A stretch of 19,867 nucleotides of DNA from Chloroflexota bacterium (lineage in GTDB: Bacteria > Chloroflexota > Anaerolineae > UBA3071). Shown here piece by piece: positions 12,798 to 19,707 of the stretch. Every line of letters begins with the position of its first letter. Position 1 is the stretch's first letter. A program made the translations under genes and the position numbers. The notes beneath the pieces are model-generated. The model did not search any database, was not told the origin of the DNA, and saw only the letters and a program-made list of their open reading frames with translations. The stretch covers positions 1-19,867 of the forward strand of contig JACNHM010000336.1 of the NCBI GenBank assembly GCA_014383605.1, given 5' to 3'.

Positions 12798-15788
12798 TCA
12801 GCCCCCTGCCGATATTGTCCGCCCACTTCGATCTCCGTGTCCATTCAACACGCTTTGCAGATACTGTCCTGTGTACGATTTCTTGGCCTTGACCACCTGC
12901 TCAGGCGCGCCCTCGGCAATCACCCAGCCGCCGCCATCCCCGCCCTCAGGCCCCAGGTCAATGATCCAGTCCGCGTACTTGATCACGTCCAGGTTGTGCT
13001 CAATGACAATCACCGTGTTGCCTTGATCCACCAGCCGTGACAGCACAGCCAACAGCTTCTCGACGTCGGCGAAGTGCAGGCCTGTAGTCGGTTCGTCCAG
13101 CAGGTAAAGGGTGCGGCCTGTGGCACGGCGGCTCAGCTCGCGGCTCAGTTTCACCCGTTGCGCCTCGCCGCCACTGAGCGTGGTCGCCGACTGCCCCAGC
13201 CTAATGTATCCCAGCCCTACGTCATACAGCGTCTGCAGCTTGTTGCGGATGCGCGGGATGTTCTGGAAGAAGCGCAGCGCTTCCCCAACGGTCATGTCCA
13301 ACACGTCGGCGATGTTCTGGCCTTTGTAGCGGATCTGCAGCGTCTCACGGTTGAAGCGTAAGCCGAGGCACACCTCGCACGGCACCCAGACGTCGGGCAG
13401 GAATTGCATTTCGATGCGAATGGTGCCATCACCCCGACAGGCCTCGCAGCGCCCCCCCCTGACGTTGAAGCTGAACCGGCCAGGCTTGTAGCCGCGCATT
13501 TTGCTCTCCGGCAGAGAGGCAAAGAGCTCTCGAATGTAAGTGAAGACGTTGGTATAGGTCGCCGGATTGGAGCGCGGCGTCCGCCCGATGGGAGACTGGT
13601 CAATGTTGACCACCTTGTCCAGATTCTCCAGGCCCAGGACGGCCTCGTGGCAACCCGGCTTTTCCTTGGCGCGGTACATGGTCTGTGCCAGGGCCTTGTA
13701 CAGCACCTCGACCACCAGGCTCGACTTGCCGCTGCCGCTGACGCCCGTCACGCAGATAAACTTGCCCAAAGGGAAACGCACGTCAATGTGCTTCAGGTTG
13801 TTCTCCGCCGCCCGCTTGACGATCAGGTACTTCCCATTCCCCTGATGGCGCACGGCAGGCACACCAATGCCGCGCTCGCCCCGCAGGAAGGCACCGGTAA
13901 TGGACTGCGGACAAGCCTCGATCTCCCGCAGCGGCCCAGCACACACCACCTCACCGCCATGCTCGCCCGCCCCTGGCCCCAGGTCAACGAGCCAGTCCGC
14001 CGCCCGCATCATGCCCTCATCATGCTCTACGATGAGCACCGTGTTGCCCAGGTCGCGCATCCCCTCAAGCGTGCGGATCAGGCGAGCGTTGTCCCGCTGG
14101 TGCAGGCCAATGCTCGGCTCGTCAAGGATGTACAGCACGCCCATGAGCTGCGAGCCGATCTGCGTCGCCAGGCGGATGCGCTGCGCCTCACCGCCGGAGA
14201 GGGTTGCCGTTCGCCGATCCAGCGTCAGGTACTCCAAGCCCACATTGATCATGAAGGACAGGCGATCACGCAGTTCTTTCAAAACCTGGCGGGCAATGGT
14301 GTACTGGCGATCTGTCAAGGGAGAAGCGATGGGCCGGACGAGAGGAAGCGGGCGGAAGGCATCGCTTCCATCACCCGAGCCCTCATCGCCATTGCCATCA
14401 GCCCCCTGCAATCCCTCAATCCAGCGCAGTACCTCCGTCACGCTCATGCGCGTGACCTCATGGATGTTCCTATCCTCTACGATGACCGCCAACGCTTCGG
14501 GGCGCAGCCGCTTCCCCTCACACACCGGACAGGGGCGCACGGTCATGAAGCGCTCTAACTCGCCCCGGATGTAGTCGGACGACGTCTCCCGGTAGCGGCG
14601 TCGCAGATTGGGGATGACCCCTTCGAACGTGGTTTGATAGACACGCTCGCCGCCATCAGAGTTACGGTACTGAACGGTGATCTTGTCGCCCCGTCGGCCA
14701 CCATAGAGAACGATTTCTTTCTGGCGAGCACTCAGCTCGCCCCACGGTGCGTTGTAGGGAATGCTGTAGTGGTGACAGGCGGCGCGCAGGATCTGGCTGT
14801 AGTACGTTTGCTCGCCGCGTTGACGTAAACTCCAGCCCGGCGCACGCAGCGCGCCCTCGCTCAGGCTCAGTGCGGAGTCGGGGATGAGCAGATCGGGATC
14901 GAATTCCATCTGCGTGCCCAGCCCGGTGCAGGTAGGACATGCGCCATGGGGGCTGTTGAAGCTGAAGGTGCGCGGCTCGATCTCCGGCAGGGAGATGCCG
15001 CATTGCACACAGGCGAAATGCTCGGAGAAAAGGCGATTTCGCGACTGCTCCGGGTCGGTCACGTCGCTGACCACCACCACGCCGCCGCCGAGTTTCAGCG
15101 CCGTTTCCACGGAATCGGTCAGTCGGCTGACGTCAGTGCCGTCGCCGCCGTCCCGGATGATCAGACGGTCCACCACCGCCTCGATGGTGTGCATCTTGTA
15201 GCGGTCGAGCTGGATCTCCTCGTCCACGTCCTGCACCTGACCATCTACCCGCACACGCACGTAGCCGGCCCTGCGCACATCGTCGAAGACCGCCTTGTGC
15301 TCCCCTTTGCGGTCTTTGATCAACGGGGCCAGGATCTGGACGCGGCTGTCGTCGGGCATATCCAAGATGGCATCCACGATCTGCTGCGCCGTCTGCTGGG
15401 TGATGGGCTGGCCGCACTGGGGACAATGAGGCTGGCCGATGCGGGCGTAGAGCAGTCGCAGGTAGTCGTAGATCTCCGTCACCGTGCCCACAGTGGAGCG
15501 CGGATTACTGCTGGCCCCCCTCTGATCAATGGAGATGGCCGGGCTCAACCCCTCGATCTGATCCACGTCCGGCTTTTCCATGCGGCCCAGGAACTGGCGC
15601 GCGTAGGTGGAGAGCGATTCCACGTAGCGGCGCTGGCCTTCGGCGTAGATGGTGTCGAAAGCCAGGCTCGACTTGCCCGAACCGGACACGCCGGTGATGA
15701 CCACCAGCTTGTCGCGGGGGATCTCCACGTTGACGTTTTTCAGGTTATGTTCTCGTGCGCCCCGAATGACCAGCTTATCCTGCGCCAT
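12798..15788 (-). CDS. uvrA: Excinuclease ABC subunit UvrA
   Basis: UvrA is the damage-sensing ATPase of nucleotide excision repair; it loads UvrB on lesions. The 996-residue protein has the tandem ABC architecture. It shows Walker A GVSGSGKS at 33-40 and 682-689, signature LSGGEAQ at 530-536 and 871-877, and Walker B/ LDEP segments at 552-563 and 894-905. Zinc modules are at Cys260/263/284/287 and Cys781/784/804/807. It is somewhat longer than the E. coli protein (940 residues), partly because of a Gly/Asp-rich linker at about 461-478 before the first signature, plus a short C-terminal extension. The ATG start gives the conserved [21 protein letters not shown]. The upstream Shine-Dalgarno is weak. 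It lies upstream of rpoB but is separated from it by a promoter. Confidence 0.98.
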   Translation of the reverse strand: MAQDKLVIRGAREHNLKNVNVEIPRDKLVVITGVSGSGKSSLAFDTIYAEGQRRYVESLSTYARQFLGRMEKPDVDQIEGLSPAISIDQRGASSNPRSTVGTVTEIYDYLRLLYARIGQPHCPQCGQPITQQTAQQIVDAILDMPDDSRVQILAPLIKDRKGEHKAVFDDVRRAGYVRVRVDGQVQDVDEEIQLDRYKMHTIEAVVDRLIIRDGGDGTDVSRLTDSVETALKLGGGVVVVSDVTDPEQSRNRLFSEHFACVQCGISLPEIEPRTFSFNSPHGACPTCTGLGTQMEFDPDLLIPDSALSLSEGALRAPGWSLRQRGEQTYYSQILRAACHHYSIPYNAPWGELSARQKEIVLYGGRRGDKITVQYRNSDGGERVYQTTFEGVIPNLRRRYRETSSDYIRGELERFMTVRPCPVCEGKRLRPEALAVIVEDRNIHEVTRMSVTEVLRWIEGLQGADGNGDEGSGDGSDAFRPLPLVRPIASPLTDRQYTIARQVLKELRDRLSFMINVGLEYLTLDRRTATLSGGEAQRIRLATQIGSQLMGVLYILDEPSIGLHQRDNARLIRTLEGMRDLGNTVLIVEHDEGMMRAADWLVDLGPGAGEHGGEVVCAGPLREIEACPQSITGAFLRGERGIGVPAVRHQGNGKYLIVKRAAENNLKHIDVRFPLGKFICVTGVSGSGKSSLVVEVLYKALAQTMYRAKEKPGCHEAVLGLENLDKVVNIDQSPIGRTPRSNPATYTNVFTYIRELFASLPESKMRGYKPGRFSFNVRGGRCEACRGDGTIRIEMQFLPDVWVPCEVCLGLRFNRETLQIRYKGQNIADVLDMTVGEALRFFQNIPRIRNKLQTLYDVGLGYIRLGQSATTLSGGEAQRVKLSRELSRRATGRTLYLLDEPTTGLHFADVEKLLAVLSRLVDQGNTVIVIEHNLDVIKYADWIIDLGPEGGDGGGWVIAEGAPEQVVKAKKSYTGQYLQSVLNGHGDRSGRTISAGG

Positions 15789-15985
15789 GCTCGCCGACTC
15801 TCAATGCACCCTTATGACCACCGACTACACGAGTTTCACCGATCTATGTCCAATTCTCATCTGTGTGATCTGCGAAATCCCTGGTTGATGTACGCTGCCC
15901 CCTCAGGCTTTGTATGAGCGCCACCGCGAATGTGTCATTGATCGCGGCCCCAGGGGTTGACCACATGCTAACGCGGCAATCGAAC

Positions 15986-16014
15986 ATTTTAACACGATGT
16001 CTGGCAGCGCGCAA
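15986..16014 (-). promoter_or_regulatory. Candidate promoter for uvrA
   Basis: The minus strand has -35 TTGCGC (plus 16009-16014) and -10 TAAAAT (plus 15986-15991) with a 17-base spacer. The implied leader to the uvrA ATG is about 190 nt. The -35 box is only a partial match. A CGAAC half-site just downstream (15981-15985) has no matching second half, so no SOS operator is called. Confidence 0.45.
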
Positions 16015-16050
16015 ACCACACCCCGCACTTTCGCAGGCACGAGATGTGCA

Positions 16051-16200
16051 GGTAGTCTCCCCCAACTGTGTTGACGCCAGTTTCGGCCACCTTTTGACCG
16101 CAGAGACCGCCGAGAACGCTGAGGAAACCAAAAGATCTCTGCGTACTCCGCGTGCTCTGCGGTAAGGGAAAAGCTATCAACACGGAAGGGGGAGACTACC
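16051..16200. mobile_element. MITE-like nested inverted-repeat element
   Basis: Outer inverted repeats begin GGTAGTCTCCCCC at 16051 and end with its complement at 16200; arms 16052-16074 and 16177-16199 match at 20 of 23 positions. Inside lies a second imperfect palindrome (16097-16124 against 16136-16163, about 22 of 28 matching) built from a roughly 9-nt period of the CGCAGAGA type. The flanks AGATGTGCA (16042-16050) and AGATGCGCG (16201-16209) match at seven of nine positions and could be a decayed target duplication. There is no ORF for a transposase, so it would be non-autonomous. It could also be a dispersed intergenic palindrome of another kind. Confidence 0.5.
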
Positions 16201-16291
16201 AGATGCGCGAAAGGGATCGAAAAGCACGCCAGGCCTTCGCGGTTTCATAACATCCAGGCGAATTGCCGGAATGGGGCCGAGAACCGGGGGG

Positions 16292-16888
16292 CTACCGATG
16301 CCAGGCTATACGCTCCGGTGGTGGGGCATCTGAGGGCAGAAGGTCGAACAGCTCTGCCAAGAAATGGCGCAGATAGGAAGGCAGGAGGCGGACGTCGCCC
16401 ATGCAGCCAGAGGCCAGGCCGGCGAACATCTCCCCATCGTTGCGATCGCACAGGAAACCGGGAAACCCTTGCTCTGGCAGGCCGTGGACGTAGCCGCGAG
16501 CGAGATCGGCGACGCGGGCGAAGCGGGGATCAGTCTCCCCAGCCGCCCGCACCACAGCAGCGATGAGAGCATCTTCCTGGCCGCCGCGGCGAGCGTGCCA
16601 CCAGGCGTGAGCCAGCTCGTGGATGGCCGCTTCGTACTGGGCCGTGTCGAGTTGCACGCGGTTCTGGCCGGGGAAGAACAGACCGCCACCCTGCGTGCTC
16701 ACCATGTCTCTGACCTCCACCTGTACGTGTTCCCGCAGCCAGCGCCGCGCCACAGCGCTGAAGGGGAAATAGGTGAACAGCTCGTCGAGATAGGCCGCCG
16801 CATCAGCAGGTGGCCCGGTGAGAATAGCGTGCAGTTTCTGCCAGCGGGTGATGAAGAATGCCCTTGCCTGGCGCAGTAATTCGCGCAT
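16292..16888 (-). CDS. Putative zinc metallopeptidase-like protein (HExxH)
   Basis: The gene was not assigned to a named family. From the chosen start it encodes 198 residues. A clear HELAH zinc-binding motif (His90, Glu91, His94) lies in the context AAIHELAHAWWHARR. About 58 residues later NDGEMFAGLAS offers Glu153 as a possible third ligand, the HExxH...ExxxA arrangement of some gluzincin-type peptidases. No signal peptide or membrane segment is evident, so it is probably cytoplasmic. The frame is open to a GTG at 16924 and an ATG at 16906. The ATG at 16886-16888 is preferred because GGAGG lies 11 bases upstream, but MEERAEMREL from 16906 is also plausible. It is oriented like uvrA but separated by 500 nt. 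Substrate unknown. Confidence 0.7.
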   Translation of the reverse strand: MRELLRQARAFFITRWQKLHAILTGPPADAAAYLDELFTYFPFSAVARRWLREHVQVEVRDMVSTQGGGLFFPGQNRVQLDTAQYEAAIHELAHAWWHARRGGQEDALIAAVVRAAGETDPRFARVADLARGYVHGLPEQGFPGFLCDRNDGEMFAGLASGCMGDVRLLPSYLRHFLAELFDLLPSDAPPPERIAWHR

Positions 16889-16932
16889 TTCCGCCCGTTC
16901 CTCCATGTGTCGGGTGTCGGGCACAGCTTATC

Positions 16933-17009
16933 ACAGAAGAGCAGCGGGCGCAATACAAGCATGGTCTCCGCATCCACACACGCGAAACATTATGGATTTG
17001 CTCTTCTGT
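16933..17009. repeat. 11-bp perfect inverted repeat in divergent intergenic region
   Basis: ACAGAAGAGCA at 16933-16943 is the exact reverse complement of TGCTCTTCTGT at 16999-17009. The pair lies between the minus-strand metallopeptidase gene and the plus-strand DUF4258 gene. The right copy overlaps the -35 box of the predicted plus-strand promoter. A shared operator for both directions is possible; this is inference. Confidence 0.45.
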
Positions 17010-17026
17010 TCAGCTTGTGGTAGACT
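16998..17026 (+). promoter_or_regulatory. Candidate promoter for the DUF4258/YgiT-type operon
   Basis: The -35 box TTGCTC (16998-17003) and -10 box TAGACT (17021-17026) are spaced by 17 bases and precede the first plus-strand gene by about 100 nt. Both boxes are partial matches. A small hairpin CACCCA/TGGGTG lies in the leader near 17047-17063. Confidence 0.4.
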
Positions 17027-17123
17027 CGTAGGGCAGCTCTACCCAGACACCCAGTTGTTGGGTGGATGCTTTCTGAGGCGGGCATCTCGGTGGTACTATT
17101 CGCCAGGGTGGAGATCAATCGGC

Positions 17124-17409
17124 ATGAGTGCCCTGCAAAGAATCCGGCAGTTGGTGATTGACAGGCGTTACTATCTCTCTGCCCACGCAGAGGAAGAAAT
17201 GTGGGCCGACGGATTGGAGCGCCCAGACGTCGAGCGGTGCATTTTGCGAGGACGAATCGAAAAGAGGATGACCAGAGACTTCAGGGGGAACGCGATACCG
17301 TATTGAGGGGCCGTCCAGGGATGGCCGACTGGTTCACGTGATCTGCCGATTCCACGAGGTCAAGGATCTACTCATCATAACCGCATATGCGCTGGAGGTG
17401 GAACGATGA
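17124..17409 (+). pseudogene. DUF4258 family (RelE/ParE-like toxin candidate), frameshifted
   Basis: The reading frame from ATG 17124 gives MSALQRIRQLVIDRRYYLSA and continues in the style of DUF4258 up to RMTRDFRG, then runs into TGA at 17304-17306. If one G is skipped in the five-G run at 17284-17288, the family resumes with TRYRIEGPSRDGRLVHVICR, then ITAYALEVER. It then ends at TGA 17407-17409, overlapping the next start by four bases. That overlap shows the intact gene once spanned the whole interval. DUF4258 proteins are small and often sit beside YgiT-type zinc-finger antitoxins, so a ribonuclease-like toxin role is likely but unproven. The single-base change may be real decay, a phase-variable homopolymer or a sequencing error. 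GGAG lies ten bases before the start. Confidence 0.68.
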
Positions 17410-17642
17410 TTTGCGAGTTCTGTGGTGGTGAGACTGTCAGCAAGAAAGTTCGCAAGATTCATTGGTTTCGGCGGAAGCTCTACATTGTGGACGACGTAGA
17501 GGCCGAGGTCTGCCGGGAATGTGGTGAGCGTTACTATCACGCCACGACGTTAGACGCTATAGACCAGTTGCTGGAATCGGGCAAGCCTGTTGTCAAGGAA
17601 CAACTCCAGGTACAAGTTATTGGGATGCCAGCATACGCGTGA
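17406..17642 (+). CDS. YgiT-type zinc finger protein, antitoxin-like
   Basis: This 78-residue protein has two CxxC pairs (Cys3/Cys6 and Cys36/Cys39) in the pattern CEFCGG...EVCRECGERYY, typical of the YgiT-type/MqsA N-terminal zinc finger. Unlike full MqsA it has no C-terminal helix-turn-helix domain, only a short tail (LDAIDQLLESGKPVVKEQLQV). In this family the zinc domain usually neutralises the toxin encoded next to it. GGAGG at 17394-17398 is seven bases upstream. The ATG overlaps the stop codon of the restored DUF4258 frame (ATGA), implying translational coupling. It is intact although its presumed partner is frameshifted. Confidence 0.82.
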   Translation: MICEFCGGETVSKKVRKIHWFRRKLYIVDDVEAEVCRECGERYYHATTLDAIDQLLESGKPVVKEQLQVQVIGMPAYA

Positions 17643-17654
17643 GAGGGAAGGATT

Positions 17655-18011
17655 ATGTATGCAGAACAGGACATTCTGACAGGCATTGACCTGATGCGAC
17701 ACAAGATCGAACATCTGGAGACAAAGGTAGAGGAGATACATACCATCCTTGAGCGCGTGCTGCTCATCGTCCTCCCTGTGGTCTTTACCACGCCCGACGG
17801 AAGCAAGCGACCCTTCCGCCCCAACAGACCGGTCTCGCTGCAGACGCTAGCCACGATGGCCCGGGTGGAAGAGCTGTCTCAGGTGCGGCGACACCTGTCG
17901 GCCGAGGAGCGTACGGAGGTCTTCTTACAGAACGTAGAGCAGGCACGGGCTGAGGCTATCCGCAAGGGCATCGCCATAGACGACGAGCGGGAGGCTGCCA
18001 TTGGAGACTGA
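17655..18011 (+). CDS. Hypothetical protein with N-terminal coiled coil
   Basis: This 118-residue protein was not recognised. The N-terminal third (about 8-35, DLMRHKIEHLETKVEEIHTI) is predicted by eye to be a coiled coil. It runs into a short hydrophobic patch LLIVLPVVF (36-44), too short and isolated for a confident membrane segment. A Pro/Arg-rich turn follows, and then a charged helical C-terminal half. A good Shine-Dalgarno (GGGAAGGA) precedes the ATG. It starts 13 nt after the YgiT-type gene and is probably in the same operon. Its stop codon overlaps the first codons of the following propeller fragment, which may mark a rearrangement junction. Confidence 0.7.
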   Translation: MYAEQDILTGIDLMRHKIEHLETKVEEIHTILERVLLIVLPVVFTTPDGSKRPFRPNRPVSLQTLATMARVEELSQVRRHLSAEERTEVFLQNVEQARAEAIRKGIAIDDEREAAIGD

Positions 18012-18699
18012 TAGTGGAGATTCCTGGGCGGCTGTTAACACTGGCCTAGCTGGCCAGAGTGTGGAAGCCCTGCTTGTCTCGCCGGACTACGCCAGTGATC
18101 AGACACTCTTTGCGGGCACCGGCAAAGGAGGCGTTTTCATCACCAGAGATGCCGGAGCATCTTGGGCGCCGATGAACACCGGGCTATTGAATCTCCGGAT
18201 CCGAAGTCTGGCCCTGACCCCTACCAATTTCCAGATCCTCCTCGCCGGAACCGAAGGAAGTGGCATCTGGAAAACAAACGTCCCCTACCCGCCCACCCGG
18301 ACACCCACGCCTACCTGTACGCCAACAGCCACTCCCACGCCAACATCGACGCCCACGCCTACTGCTACCCCCACCGGCCCCTGGCTCAACTGGCGCGACC
18401 CGGAAGGGCCACTGTTGCTGCCATCCCATGGTGCAACAGTAGATGTAGTGTACGGCAACATCCCCGTGCCGGCGACGCTCATCGCCACGCTGAGCGGGCC
18501 AGCAGTCTTTGCCGCCGGCAACCAGGACCTCACTGTGGACATCGCCAATGCCAACGGCAGCTATGCTCTCCCCCTGAAGCCGGCGGAAGGAGCCACCCTC
18601 GGCGATACCTTCACTTTGGAGGTCACTCTGGCCGACCTGGGGCTGGAGCGCGTGGGCACCATTGCTCGGGAACTGTACCTGCCGCTGATGCTCAAGTAG
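18001..18699 (+). pseudogene. Truncated beta-propeller (BNR/YCF48-like) fragment with Thr-Pro linker
   Basis: The open frame begins abruptly inside a propeller blade (TDSGDSWAAVNTGLAG), continues through a second blade (TRDAGASWAPMNTGLLN) and then a Thr-Pro-rich linker at about 18292-18370. A C-terminal domain follows, ending ELYLPLMLK. Proteins of this type are normally exported and have many more blades, yet there is no signal peptide here and the only start is a TTG overlapping the upstream stop. The parsimonious reading is the 3' end of a larger gene whose 5' part was lost by rearrangement. The Thr-Pro linker and YLPL-type ending are, from memory, common in Chloroflexota surface proteins. 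It could still be translated as a short protein, so this call is moderate. Confidence 0.6.
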
Positions 18700-18711
18700 G
18701 GAGGGACAATC

Positions 18712-19137
18712 ATGACCGTCCAGACGATAGCCATTCAAATGCCCCCACCTTTGTACCGCCGCCTCGAACGGCTGGCCGAACTGACCCGCCGCCCTCTGGA
18801 AAGCGTGGTCGTGCAAACGCTCGATTCCAACATTCCGCCTCTGCCCGACGACTTGCCAGCCAAGATGCGTGGTGACCTGCTGGCACTGGAGGTTCTGAAC
18901 GACGATGCCCTTTGGCGGGTTGCTCGCAGCGCAGTCAGCCCGGAGCAGCAAGAGCAGATCGGCTTTCTGTTGGAAAAGAACCGCCTGGGCACCATCACCA
19001 AACCTGAACGTGCAACGCTGGCCCAACTGCGCCGGGAAGCCGACCAACTGATGCTGCGCAAAGCCTACGCGTACGTGCTGCTCAAGTGGCGTGGCTACCG
19101 GCTGCCGACGCTGGCCGAACTGGAAGCGCAAGCGTGA
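18712..19137 (+). CDS. Hypothetical protein with ribbon-helix-helix-like N-terminus, partner of HNH gene
   Basis: The product is 141 residues. The first 40 or so (TVQTIAIQMPPPLYRRLERLAELTRRPLESVVVQTL) have the strand-helix-helix pattern of ribbon-helix-helix DNA-binding proteins. A charged helical region with NDDALWRVARS and LLEKNRLGTITKPE follows, and then a C-terminal motif LRKAYAYVLLKWRGYRLPTL. From memory, proteins with these same blocks are found next to HNH endonucleases in cyanobacteria and Chloroflexota, but no function is established. GGGAGGG precedes the ATG. The TGA stop overlaps the GTG start of the HNH gene (GTGA), so the two are translationally coupled. An antitoxin-like or targeting role is inference. 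Confidence 0.72.
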   Translation: MTVQTIAIQMPPPLYRRLERLAELTRRPLESVVVQTLDSNIPPLPDDLPAKMRGDLLALEVLNDDALWRVARSAVSPEQQEQIGFLLEKNRLGTITKPERATLAQLRREADQLMLRKAYAYVLLKWRGYRLPTLAELEAQA

Positions 19138-19562
19138 CGCCCGCGTACATCCCCGTCGAACTCCGACAGCAGATACGTGCCGATGCTGGTCGGCGTTGCG
19201 GGTACTGCCGCAGCCCTGAGGTGCTGACCGGGATGCCGTTGGAAATCGAGCACATCATACCCGAAGCAGCCGGTGGATTGACCGTGCGCGAAAATCTCTG
19301 GCTGGCTTGTCATCGCTGCAACGAGTTCAAGGGAGACCGTACCCATGCTGTAGACCCGTTTACAGGAGAGCGTGTGGTGTTATTCAACCCCCGCACGCAA
19401 CGCTGGCGCGAGCACTTTGCCTGGAGCCCAGATGGCACACTCATCGTTGGCCTTACGCCTTGCGGACGGGCCACAGTGGTGGCTTTGCGACTCAACAACG
19501 AATATGTCGTTGAAGCCCGGTGTTTCTGGGTTGAGGCTGGCTGGTGGCCACCGGCTGACTGA
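19134..19562 (+). CDS. HNH endonuclease
   Basis: This 142-residue protein contains a complete HNH/McrA-type nuclease module. CGYC (Cys22, Cys25) and CHRC (Cys59, Cys62) form the structural zinc site; IEHIIP holds the catalytic His40 after Glu39; Asn54 and Asn63 complete the beta-beta-alpha metal motif. The C-terminal third (VVLFNPRTQRWREHFAW and LTPCGRATV) is typical of a subfamily common in cyanobacteria and Chloroflexota. The GTG start (19134-19136) is chosen because it overlaps the upstream stop codon by four bases and gives MTPAYIPVELRQQ. Extending upstream in frame would run deep into the preceding gene. The target DNA and biological role are unknown. Confidence 0.85.
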   Translation: MTPAYIPVELRQQIRADAGRRCGYCRSPEVLTGMPLEIEHIIPEAAGGLTVRENLWLACHRCNEFKGDRTHAVDPFTGERVVLFNPRTQRWREHFAWSPDGTLIVGLTPCGRATVVALRLNNEYVVEARCFWVEAGWWPPAD

Positions 19563-19593
19563 GCCCTGGCCATGCTTGACATTCCGAACACAC

Positions 19594-19688
19594 GCTGGCG
19601 GCAGCTCAGGCCGCAGCAGGAACGGCATTGTCATGTGCCGCAGGTGGCAGTGCGCCACCCCATCACACAAGGGATAACACGTATCCCT
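19594..19688 (+). promoter_or_regulatory. Four-hairpin leader before the aminotransferase gene
   Basis: Four consecutive stem-loops fit between the HNH stop and the aminotransferase ribosome-binding site. They are GCGGC/GCCGC extended by GCT/AGC across a bulge (19594-19617), CGGCA/TGCCG (19623-19640), GGTGGC/GCCACC (19643-19659) and AGGGATA/TATCCCT with a five-base loop (19670-19688). The last lies directly before AAGGAAG (19691-19697). This may be a structured leader RNA, or the last palindrome may be a protein operator. No known riboswitch consensus was recognised and no convincing -10 box was found. Confidence 0.35.
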
Positions 19689-19707
19689 GAAAGGAAGATG
19701 TACGACG

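Larger units (their letters stand above)
15789..16291. other. Non-coding stretch upstream of uvrA
   Basis: These 503 nt contain no convincing gene. They hold a candidate uvrA promoter at 15986-16014 and a nested inverted-repeat element at 16051-16200. The segment at about 15857-15895 (core CATCTGTGTGATCTGCG) resembles half of an intergenic repeat type seen in many bacterial genomes, but no second arm is present. Nothing was recognised in 16201-16291. Confidence 0.6.

Noticed and set aside
15857..15895. Half of a CTGTGTAATCTGCG-type intergenic repeat
   Set aside because: It resembles a repeat I have seen in other genomes, but only one degenerate arm is present, so it is not called as a feature.
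15981..15995. CGAAC half-site near the uvrA promoter as an SOS/LexA box
   Set aside because: The second half (GTTCG type) is missing, so the match to the Gram-positive-type SOS consensus is only partial.
16818..17306. Longer plus-strand frame extending the DUF4258 gene upstream
   Set aside because: The upstream part overlaps the metallopeptidase gene in antisense and has no family similarity; the domain starts at the ATG at 17124 with a usable ribosome-binding site.
18184..19131. 315-codon open frame on the minus strand
   Set aside because: It runs antisense across the propeller fragment and the RHH-like gene, has no family features, and both plus-strand genes have better ribosome-binding sites and recognisable motifs.
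19576..19581. TTGACA as a -35 box for the aminotransferase gene
   Set aside because: No acceptable -10 box lies 16-18 bases downstream; the sequence there is GC-rich.
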